From: Austropuccinia psidii
Lineage: Eukaryota; Basidiomycota; Pucciniomycetes; Pucciniales; Sphaerophragmiaceae
Length of the DNA stretch: 64,000 nt
Assembly (NCBI GenBank): GCA_023105745.1
Contig: JALGQZ010000009.1
Coordinates: 31,722,107 to 31,786,106 of the forward strand
Reading direction: 5' to 3'
In this document: positions 11,289 to 21,070 of the stretch, piece after piece
Layout of the letters: each line of letters starts with the position of its first letter
Numbering within the stretch: the stretch's first letter is position 1
Translations under genes and position numbers: made by a program
The notes under the pieces: model-generated
Database searches by the model: none
Told to the model about the DNA's origin: nothing
The model's input: only the letters and a program-made list of their open reading frames with translations

Positions 11289-13340
11289 ATGGTGCATACC
11301 AGAAATGGAAGCAACCATTCAGTCCAACCAGATGGATTTGGACAAGGAAGAGGCAAGACCAAATCCAGAAGTGCCAAGTCTTCCACAAGAAAGACACATT
11401 TGGAGGATGCCAGAGTTTCCCCCCATTCCCCAAGGTCTGTACCCACAGACTTTGACGTGAATTCTGAGCCTGAACTAATTCATGACAATATTTCCAGGGC
11501 TGAACCATTTTCAAGTGGCAGTAATAGAAATATCTCAATGCCAGTACAAATATTGGTTCAGAGCAGCCAAAGAAGAAGAGTGGGAAATATGCCCAAGCCT
11601 TTGGCAAGAGTCCATGAACTCCTACTTACACATCAAGAGCTTTCTGGGTCAGGAGAAGACCATAGAACTCTTAGGAGGATGGAGCCCCCTGTCTTGCAAA
11701 GACAAGGTCAAAAAGATAAAGAATTGGTTGAAGAACCAAAGTCTTTTATCCATAGACCAGAAGAAGGAACTGGAAATTACCCCAGCTTTGGAGACAGAAG
11801 CCCCAGTGGCGTCTACCAGCTCCAAACCAGCTCCAGAAGTATCCAAAGACAATCCCAAAGGACCTCAGAAGAAGCAGAGAGGTCCCAAAAACAATCAAAG
11901 CAAAATGGCACATACTTTACCCACAAGGGTACAGGATCCCCGAATTGGAGCCTTCAGCAGTGGACAGTGTGTTCAACATGGCCAGAACTCTCATGGAATT
12001 CACAGCCAAGGAGCAGGAAAGGATGAAAAGGACCTTTCCATGCAAATAAATCATTTACAAAGTAGTATTAATGTAGAAATTGGTAAACTTGATTCAAAGT
12101 TAACTAAAATAACATCAGATATTAATGAATTGAAAAAAATGACAAGAAATATACTGAATGGTATGGATTAACAAATGCCAGATTTGATTCAATTATCAAT
12201 GCTTGTAGCAGTATTGAGAGTACATTTCAGATTCAGAATGATGAAATGGAAGATCTTCTTATTCTTAAAATGAATGATCAACTTAAGATTCTACAACATC
12301 ATGTCTTGGAAATAGTTGAAAATACCAATCAGTTTGCTACACATTTAACAAAAAGTGACAGTGAAAGGAAGAAGTTAAAGAATGAAATCATTGCAAATGT
12401 AGAACAAATTCATAAGAATTATGAACCACATATGCCAAGACATTCTACACCCTTGACTGAAGAAAAACTTTCTGTTAAAGGAAGTTTTACCCCACTTCTA
12501 GGAGAAAATGTTGTCTCTGTCAAAGATATTCCCAAATTAGAAGAATGGCCAACATTCTCTGGTGATGGATAATATAACCATATTGAGTTCATCAGGACTA
12601 TTGATATGTTACAGGAAGACTTTAATATACCTGATGAAATCATAGTGGGGAAATTACACTCTCTGTTTACCAAGACTGCAAAGAAATGGTATTACAAGAT
12701 GAGAATAGATCATGGAAAACATGATTGGTCTTGGTGGAAATCTGAAGTGATTACCAAATGGGCCAACAAGTCTTGGAGTTTTAAAATGGAAAATGCTTTT
12801 GAAAGTGCCATTTTTGACTGAGAGAAAGATAAGCCACTTACTTGGTTCTTCAAACAAAAAGACAGATTCTCTGCTTTACACCCAGATATGTCTGACACTA
12901 TGATTAATATGAAGATATTAAGAAAGTGTGGAGGATAACTGGAACATGCTATCAAAAGCAGATGTGTAGAACCCTGTTCAACAGAGGACTACATTAATGC
13001 AATAGAAGATATCATTACCAGAACAATAATTGGTAAAACTTGGACTAGAATCCCTATGGAATCCAAGATAGTCCCAAAGATTCCCAGAGAAGATAAAATA
13101 CCAGAAATACCTGTCTTGAAGTGTCAAAAATGTGCAAGTACTTCACATTTAGCAAACACTTGCACCAAAAAGACAAAAATCAATAAAGTTCAAGTCATTG
13201 AAGAAATCCAGTGTACTGAAGAGAGAGAGGACTCTGATCAAGATTCTGCAGTCTCTGAGGATACACCAGTGGAGGACTATCCCATTGAAAACATTACAGC
13301 TTTCTTTGAGGTCACAGAACTCCATTCCCACTTGCCACAG
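11289..13340 (+). pseudogene. gag of Ty3 copy B, broken
   Basis: Starts at the ATG of M-V-H-T-R-N-G. The basic N-terminal region is open to about 11903, where B lacks about 17 bases present in copy A and the frame shifts. Another one-base shift lies near 12135. The retrotransposon gag domain (about 12440-13000) contains three nonsense codons (12570-12572, near 12819 and near 12936). The zinc knuckle at 13122-13163 is a perfect C-x2-C-x4-H-x4-C, unlike copy A. The acidic linker after it runs in frame into protease, so Gag and Pol form one continuous frame in this family. Confidence 0.9.
11482..11905 (+). CDS. Overlapping second-frame ORF inside the gag N-terminus (copy B)
   Basis: In the frame shifted from gag, an ORF opens at 11482 and stays open until the 17-base deletion near 11903, beyond which it merges with the gag frame to 12171. 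Its peptide has protein-like blocks (E-E-E-W-E-I-C-P-S-L-W, then M-N-S-Y-L-H-I-K-S-F-L, then K-K-I-K-N-W). The same frame is open in copy A from 3314 to 3709, with stops upstream, and a recognisable equivalent (D-W-E-I-L-P and M-N-S-Y) is seen in the second family near 62390. It may be an overprinted accessory protein, or only a by-product of conserved gag DNA. No known domain. Confidence 0.35.
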
Positions 13341-13352
13341 TACAGTGAGGAT

Positions 13353-13898
13353 TGCTGTAACCTGATCAATATCCAAGAGGCCAGAATGTGTAAAACAAAA
13401 CCTGCTAGAGGAAAGGGTTACACTGCTAGAGCATCCTGTATCACATCAGTTTTGATGAGTGATATTGAAGCCAAAGTAAACTTGGATACAGGGGCATTTT
13501 GCACTTGTGTAGGCAAAGATTATCTCCAAATTATACTTCCTGAATGGAAAAACCAGCTATTACCAATAGAAGGTGTGCAATTTAGTAGTGCCAGTAACAA
13601 TATGTACCCCTTAGGTATATTAGATATTAATCTTGTATTTCCACACCCAGCAGGAAGTGTGAGGATGAAAACTGATATTGTGGTAATGGATAATTGCACA
13701 TATCAGCACATCATTCTTGAAAATGATCACTTGAATATTTATGGTATTGATATCAATAACCATCAAGACAGATATTTCACAATTGGGGATAGCAAAAGAC
13801 AAAAATTTGCTTTTTCCAATATGCCAAAACAAATATCTGCAGTATCTTCTGTCAAGGATACTTACAAAGATGAATTTGTGTCTAATCAACTTGTTTAG
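13353..13898 (+). pseudogene. Aspartic protease region of Ty3 copy B
   Basis: Lies in the long open frame 13056-13898, downstream of the zinc knuckle. The catalytic motif L-D-T-G-A is at 13482-13496, followed by the conserved flap and substrate-pocket region up to about 13830. The frame ends at a stop replacing a Glu codon (V-stop-A-Q, 13896-13898) just before the reverse transcriptase. The domain itself looks intact, so this is the best preserved enzymatic part of the array. Confidence 0.87.
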
Positions 13899-15350
13899 GC
13901 ACAAATTAATTCATCATTGTCACCAAAGATGAGGAATGAACTTATTAATGTGTTATACACATACCATAATGCATTCGCCTCTGATGATGAACCATTAGGT
14001 GCTATAAGGGGACATGAGTTGATATTACTCTTAATATTGACAGACCATATCCTCCAGTACTCAGAAGACCAACTTATCCAGCCAGTCGCAGAGCTAGAGA
14101 AGCCTTGGAAAAACACATCCGAGAGTTAATCCAGCTTGGTGTACTAAGGAAAGTAGGCCATAATGAGGAAGTTGAAGTAACAACACCTCATATTATTGCC
14201 TGGCATAATGATAAGTCGAGAATGGTTGGAGATTTCAGGGCATTTAATACCTACACAGTTCCAGATAGGTATCCAATCCCTAGAATTCAAGAAACCTTGA
14301 CTCAATTATCTAAAGCCAAGTATATAACATCAATGGATGCATTGAAAGGCTTTAATCAAAATGTTTTGACGCCCAAAGTTAAGAAATTACTTAGAATTAT
14401 CACTCACTGTGGTATTCATGAGTATCTTAGAATGCCATTTGGCATTAAAAATGCCCCACCCATTATCAAAGAATGATGAATACCATCCTTCCCACAGAAT
14501 TGTCTGAAGGATGGCTTATCATTCATATTGATGATATTATCATATGTTCTGATTCTTGGTCCTTACACCTTGAAAGACTTACAAGAGTACTTCACAAAAT
14601 TGCAGAAGTGAACATGAAAATTTCACTTAAGAAATGCAATTTTGGCTTTGAAGAAATTAAAGCATTAGGACATATTGTTTCTGGTTTAAGCTTGGGTATT
14701 GACAAAAACAAAGTAGCAGCAGTGTTACTTAAGCCAATACCCCAGAATAAAAAAGAAATAATGTCTTTTCTTGGGTTTGCCAGTTATTATAGGCAGCACT
14801 CGAAAGACTTTGCAATTCTAGCCAAGTCACTTTATAGAATCTGTGATCAAAAGACCGTATTTGAGATTACACAGGAGAGAATTAAAGCTTATGAAAAGAT
14901 AAGGAGAGCTCTTACAGAGGCCCCTTTACTACTCATGCCTGACTGGAATATTCCTTTTAAATTGTACATTGATGCATGTGGAGATGGATTAGGGGCAGCC
15001 CTACATCAAGTCCAAATTATTGATGACAAGCCTACAGAAGGACCAGTTTGTTACATCTCAAGGCAAATCAAACCAACAGAAGCCAGATATGGTGCAAGCC
15101 AAATGGAGTGTTTATGTTTGGTATGTGCACTTGAAAAATTACACTATTATGTTGATGGCAGTGGTTTTGCAGTGATAACTGACTGTAATGCAGTAAAAGA
15201 CTTCTTAACATGAAGGGTCCCAACAGACACATGTTGAGATGGCAAATAGCCATTCAGAAATATAGAGGAAACATGACTATAGTCCACAAAGCAGGAAACA
15301 TTCACAAGAATGCTGATGTACTTAGCAGGTGGGCATTAGCCAACACTCCT
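13899..15350 (+). pseudogene. Reverse transcriptase and RNase H of Ty3 copy B
   Basis: RT homology starts about 13917 and shifts frame near 14015. It is open again from about 14105 with V-G-D-F-R-A and Y-P-I-P-R-I. A one-base loss near 14460 (relative to copy A) breaks it before the active site. The motif H-I-D-D at 14524-14535 keeps both aspartates. RNase H follows (Y-I-D-A-C-G-D-G near 14965, then the A-R-Y-G-A-S-Q-M-E segment near 15085) and shifts frame by one base near 15205, resuming to A-D-V-L-S-R-W near 15330. The active-site residues survive but at least three frameshifts prevent translation. Confidence 0.9.
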
Positions 15351-16976
15351 GCTAACCCAGCTTATGTACCCTTGGAAGCTGAACCACAGATTCCAATTGA
15401 AGGGATAAATATAACTGATATTGGGACTGAATTCTTTGAAGAGGTCAGAGAATCTTATAAACAAGACAAGAATTGCCATATCTTGACTTCTTTATTAGAT
15501 AAAGACTGCAAAGATACATCTTTGGTCAATGAACTAGATGAAGTTTGGAGAAATTCCTATTCTGAAGGGAGATTTCACTTGTTTGAGGGGATTATTTACC
15601 ACAGAACCAAACATTCTTGTGTAATTACATTATGCAGCAGATTGCTTATCAATACAATTCTTCATGAATGCCATGATAGCATCTACTCTGGACACCTGTC
15701 AGAGGACAGAACACTTGAAAAAGTAAAGAACTGTGCATGGTGGCCATCTTGGAGAAAAGAAACCATTGAATATTGCCATACCTGTGACAGATGCCAAAAA
15801 GCAAACAGGAGTGCAGGCAAGAAATTTGGACTTATGATCCATATTCAAGAACCAAAATCCCCTTGAGAAGTTGTTCACATGGATTGGGTCACAGCACTTC
15901 CTCCAAGTGGTGACAAATGTTATAATGCTTGTTCAGTCATTGTAGACAGATATAGCAAGACTCCCATATTCTTACCATGTCATAAAGATGACACTGCTAT
16001 GGATACAGCTCTTCTTCTATGGAGTAGAGTTATTTCTCATACAGGATTATTTAAGAATATCATAAGTGACAGATATCCCAACTTCACATCTTCACTTTGG
16101 ACCAATATTCATAGATTGTTTGGGACTAAGTTATCATTCTCTACAGCATATCCCCCTCAGACAGATGGACTAGCAGAGAGGATGATTCAAACTTTGGAAG
16201 ACATGATCAGGAGATTTTGTGCTTATGGGTTAGAATTCAAAGACTCAGATGGCTTTACCCATGACTGGTGCACTCTGATACCTGCATTAGAATTGGCATA
16301 CAAGACATCAGTCCATTCTTCCACAGGACAAACTCCTGCTATGTTAGAAAAAGGATGGAATCCAAGGCTCCCAGCAGACACACTGAGGAAATACTTGATT
16401 GACATTCATCCTACAGCTTCCAGCTTCAAGATAATGCTTGATAAAGTAAAACATCATGCAAAACAAAGTATGGATGATGCTTTTGATTATGCAAAATGGA
16501 AGTGGGACAAGAGTCATAAAGTACCAGACTTCAAAGTAGGGGACTTAGTTCCAGTTTCAACCTTGAATTTTAATAATATCAAAGGCCCAAAGAAACTTAA
16601 AGATTCTTATGTAGGACCTTTTGTTATTGTTGCCTTACATGGAACCAATGAAGTTCAAGTGGAATGGAGTGGTGAATTGGAAAATAAACACCCCACTTTT
16701 CCAGTCAGCTTGATAAACCCTTATCAACCAGCTGATAAAGAATTGTTTCCTCTAAGGAATCCAACTCCTTTGACTGTCCCACCAGTGGAACAGAATGAAG
16801 ACCAAAAGATAAGAAAATTCATTAAACAAAGGAGACTTAGGGGTAAAAATCAGAGAGAATATCTTGTCAGATATAGAACTCCAGTACATGAAGATGAATG
16901 GCTGTCAAAATCAGATATACCTGACTCAGATAAACGCTTGAGAAGATTTAGACATGAAAGAAGGCCACAAGCCTGA
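15351..16976 (+). pseudogene. Integrase and chromodomain of Ty3 copy B
   Basis: The HHCC zinc-binding domain lies at about 15655-15800 (H-E-C-H...G-H...C-H-T-C-D-R-C). A TGA replaces Trp at 15864-15866. The catalytic core, open from 15879 to the natural end at 16976, has the first Asp in M-D-W-V-T, the second in I-S-D-R near 16067 and the Glu of G-L-A-E-R at 16176-16178. Part of the usual H-P-Q-T-D-G motif reads P-P-Q-T-D-G. The C-terminal 60 residues form a chromodomain-like tail (E-Y-L-V-R-Y, D-E-W-L). With one nonsense codon this is the least damaged gene of the array. Confidence 0.92.
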
Positions 16977-17108
16977 ATATTTCTATAAATGTGCTTTAAA
17001 TTATTTGATCTGAGTAATGTAAAGAGGTTGGACAGTGGACATTAACCCCCCTTTGGGGCTTTTTATTATTTCTATCATTGATAAAATTTTAGTACAATTT
17101 TATTTTTT

Positions 17109-17120
17109 GGTGGGAGGGAA
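17109..17120 (+). other. Polypurine tract, Ty3 copy B
   Basis: GGTGGGAGGGAA abuts the TGTGAGCC start of LTR3, identical to the tract before LTR2. Confidence 0.85.
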
Positions 17121-19027
17121 TGTGAGCCTTGAGATATATTTTACATACTCAAATAGGCCACAATTATCTTACAAATAAATTTTGAATTATGCATAACTCA
17201 TAAGTCATGTATATATCCAAAATTCATCATTTTTAATTTCAGAAAAGATGAATAACCTTTTATTGAGTAAGTAAATCCATGTATTTAAGACCAGATTTGG
17301 ATTCTACACTAAAATCCACCTAGGGTAGCTCCGTAGAGTGAATAAGCTCAAATTAACTCTTTGAGGTGGTAAAATGGAAAATACTTCAATACCACATAAA
17401 AGATCCATGAAAATTTTTGTTTTTCTTAATTTCACACCAAAATAATGGGAATGTGAGAAATCCCATGTTACATATACACTAAGAATAGTGTTATGAATGT
17501 TTTGAGCACTTAATCTGATGATATTCTTACATAGAATTTTGGTACACCCATATTGGATATCTCACTTGAAGCTTAAATTTCTATTTTGACGTAAAAAATA
17601 AGCAAGGGGGACAAAAGACATCAAAGAGTGCCAGGGTACCAACTTCGGAGGCCTCAGAGGCGTGGAAAGCTCCAAAGGTTGGATCCATGGCTGATCTTGG
17701 CCTAATTGGTACACCAAAACCTTTTGGGAACTTGGTTACCATGTTACAACTACAGTAAAACTTAAGAAAATAGCAAATAACCTGCTATTTTTATGTGCCA
17801 AGGAGGTAAAGAGCGACTTAGACTCCCGTAACCATGTCAATTCTTAATGAATTTCCATTGATAAACCCCAAAAGAGTAATCAAAACCCTTTTTGGACTTG
17901 TATCCATTGATTTACCTCATAGCAACCAGTGAAACACTGATATTTGCAATTCTATGTAGAAATGAGGTAAAAACTTCAAAAATTCATTAAAAATACAATT
18001 CTTAATGAATCTTTCTGAAACCTCCAGGACTAATGGAGAACTGTATTATCTATGGTACAACCTAAAATAATTACAGTTTTACTAGTAAAATAAAACGTTT
18101 TACTTACAGTCCATTTTTGACTATTCTACCTGAAACACTGAATCTTCAAAAATTCACAGTAATTACAACCTATGATGAAATTGGCAATAACATTGATAAC
18201 TTTCAGAAATCAATGATTCTTTTGGAATAAAAGAAGATTTACAGATTTTACTCCTTTTATTCTTAACCATATTGGGGTTAGTAGTCATGTAAAAGCATCA
18301 ATTAAGTAATTGTGATAATCTTACGTGACAACAGATGATGCAATCAATAATCCAAAAGGGTTGATTGTTTTCTCACTCACTGGTTTTTCAGTTTACTCCA
18401 TAGCATGACTCTGTGAGCTGTTGTTGACTTAAAAGAGGCCTCTTCTTGCTGTTTTTTCCACATCATCATCTTATTATCATTTAAATCATTATTACCAACA
18501 AGTAAGTATTAGTTACAGCTATTCTTAAGTGTTTTAAATCTTTCAGAATCAATCAGAAAGATGTTAAATAATAGAATCCAGCTATATATTGTTGTAATAC
18601 TGTTATAAATCCATTTTTGATCCTTAAATCCACAATTCCACGTCAAATCTCTCTATCTTATCTTTAAATAAGCTCTTTGGAATATTGGTGAGTGATTTAT
18701 CTTTAATTCTTAAAGTTTTTCTCTAAAATTAGCTTTCTTCAAGAATTATCATTATAATTATTCTTGCAAAAGATAATTATATATTAAAATAATTGTATTA
18801 TTTTAATAAAAGAAGTTTAATTATTAAAATCTTCTTGTAATTGATTCTAGTAGACAATTACTTGCTCACTGTTAAAATCACTAGTAGTTCTTAACACGTG
18901 AAAGAAATAATTATTTAATTATTTAATTGTGGTTATAATAATATTTTATTATTATATCTCATAAGAACAGACACAGTACTGTTGATTAATAGTTATATTA
19001 TCATCAGCTTCATAGTCAGATCTTACA
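17121..19027 (+). repeat. 3' LTR of Ty3 copy B (LTR3)
   Basis: About 1.9 kb, TGTGAGCC to TCTTACA. It lacks about 12 bases near 17390 that the other two LTRs keep (a CATCATCAATAC stretch) and has its own scattered substitutions. The conserved splice donor GTAAGTATT begins at 18502. It is followed by unrelated sequence starting ATGTATGATG, with no primer-binding site. Confidence 0.93.
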
Positions 19028-20045
19028 ATGTATGATGAGAAAAGGGCTTGAAGTATGGCTTCAATTATTATTCTGGAAAGAGAGTAGACAGAAAGAAGCT
19101 TGAAGCTATACATATATCACTTATAAGCCATGTCCAACTAGATTAAAAGAGTGGTCTCAGTCACCTATCAAGAATTTCCCTCTTATTACTGACAACCTTA
19201 CAAGAAATTTACACAAATTTTCAAGCTTGTTTTATTGGAATTTATGAAATATTTCTCGGGAAAAGCTTTCAAACACATGAATGTGATTAAATTTCATATT
19301 ATGAATTAATTCTTCATTTAAAAAAACAATTATATCCTTTTGTCAATGAAATTAGGAGTAGATTAGTGAAATAACCAGTTCATTATTATCCCTTTTTTGA
19401 TTTACAAATCACCCTTTTATTTGAATTTCAATGTTTATTGACCAGCATTATGGCTAAATAATTCTTTTAGAATGTTTTAAGATCAATTCTATCAGTAAGA
19501 TGTGCATGTAGAGCACAAATAATGAGTGACTTAGACCTCATTTCTGGGAATGTGGACATAATTTTAAAATTTGAAGCTTAAATGATTAGGAGTATATTGA
19601 GAAATCTATTTCTCATTGGTTCTGATTATGTTTTGAATTTTCAAATGCAATGTTTCTTATTTAAATTGTTTAGAGAGAAAATATGAATAAACAAAAATAA
19701 TTTGAATTCATTCAGAATATTCAATAAAAGGTCAAAAATATCCCAAAATTCATTAGAGCTGAGATAAAGGTTTGTGTTATTAATTAGTAATTTTGTTTTT
19801 TCATCATTAAAATGAAGTCTCCTTGAAATTTTTAGTATGCAATGAGGAGCATAATATATAAGCCTTCTTTTTAAGAAGAATATCTTTTGTGTTACTTTGA
19901 GCTCTATTGTGTATTTGCATTCTGATGATTATGTTTATATGTGTAGATATATATTTCTATTTTTTTTTAGAGACTTTTTGAAGATTTTTTTCCCTTGTTG
20001 ATTTGGTTATTTATTTTTATTTAATTGGTTTTCTATCCAAAAGAA
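19028..20045. other. AT-rich intergenic DNA, no gene seen
   Basis: No ORF of protein-like composition, no LTR match and no RNA gene could be recognised. The sequence is strongly AT-rich with homopolymer runs. Confidence 0.6.
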
Positions 20046-21070
20046 CTGTAACAGGGATAGTAAGGCCTTCTACTGTAACATTGTTGAAAATCGTCGACAA
20101 TCTTACAGTTACAGGATGTAATGTACACTACTGTAACAAATGATGATCCTTCACATTTTTACAGTACATTCCTGATACATATCTTTTAAATTGAAAAAAC
20201 TGTTAATTATAGCTTCAATAATTTATAAAATATAATTTAATAAATAAAAAATGAATAAAAAATTAAAAAATTAAAAAAGCCCATAAAAGACACAAGTCAA
20301 GAATTTTTTTTTACAAAAATTCATATTATTATTACTGATGAAAATTATTTTTCTAAAGTATGAGTAATGATAAAAATACTTCCAGATAATAAAACCAAAA
20401 TAGTACTGAAATTGAAAAAATCTGATTCAATGAAGCAAGGAAAATATAAATATTCTATATTTTTAGGTTTTATAGGTTTTTTTTCAAAAAGATCTTTGAC
20501 TATCTTTTTTCTCAATTTGAAATAATTTGGTTATATCAAAAAAGCTACAGTTATAATGAATTTTAAGGAAAGGTTCTGACTGAAAATAGATTTTTTTTGT
20601 AAGTCATCCATTGAAGAAAAAATAATAAGTAATATTAATAAATATATTCTAATGATGAATAATCTCAAAAAAGAAAAGTATTTCAAAATTCTCAAGACTG
20701 GGCTTGAGCTATTGAGGCCTTCAAAAGGTAAAATGAATTATTTAAACTAGTAATGTAATTGTGGAAGTGAATTGTTTGTAGTAGGTAATGTTTTCATGAA
20801 GAGGATATAATTAATCAAGAGAGTTTTTAATTTATCCCAAGACCTAAAAAAATAAAATACAATGTAATATAGATCTATTCTATCCAATTGAAAGGATAGA
20901 ATATCAAACCTGGATATTCTTCAATATTACAGTGGCTTAGAAGTACTGGGAATATTTAAAAACAATTAAGTCCTACGACCAACCTAGCTCAGAGGAAGGG
21001 ACCAAGCTCAGTCTAAGCTGGGTCGAAGCTGATTTCCAAATGGAATACCTTCTGTCATGTGTAGCCACTT
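20046..21070 (-). mobile_element. Harbinger-type DNA transposon tail, inverted relic (T1)
   Basis: Read on the minus strand, this segment matches the distal part of the Harbinger relic at 49135-50075. Both share a block with an A-G-C-T-T-rich direct motif (near 20985 here, 49175 there), a T-A-A-G-C-C-A-C-T-G motif (near 20935 and 49255), and a terminal ACAGTAGAAG motif (20069-20078 complement, 50037 in the other). The minus-strand peptide at 20973-21070 (S-I-W-K-S...L-R-L-S-L) resembles the C-terminal end of Harbinger DDE domains where the H-x-I-G-x-L-K segment lies. The element is cut off where the satellite begins. Confidence 0.55.
20073..20108. other. Imperfect hairpin at the transposon end
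   Basis: Arms CTGTAACATTGTTGA (20073-20087) and TCGACAATCTTACAG (20094-20108) pair with two mismatches around a six-base loop. It sits in a cluster of ACTGTAAC/GTTACAGT motifs from 20046 to 20165, consistent with the subterminal region of a DNA transposon. Confidence 0.6.

Larger units (their letters stand above)
556..19027 (+). mobile_element. Tandem Ty3/gypsy array: LTR - copy A - LTR - copy B - LTR
   Basis: Three direct LTRs (556-2452, 8818-10738, 17121-19027) enclose two internal regions of the same family, each with a primer-binding site, gag, protease, RT/RNase H, integrase and C-terminal chromodomain followed by a polypurine tract. The middle LTR serves as the 3' LTR of A and the 5' LTR of B. 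The five bases before the first LTR (TAAAC) and after the last (ATGTA) do not match, so there is no target duplication for the array as a unit. This is the product expected from recombination between LTRs of two insertions, or from a tandem integration followed by decay. Both copies are non-autonomous now. The domain order PR-RT-RH-IN-chromodomain identifies a chromovirus of the Metaviridae. Confidence 0.93.
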
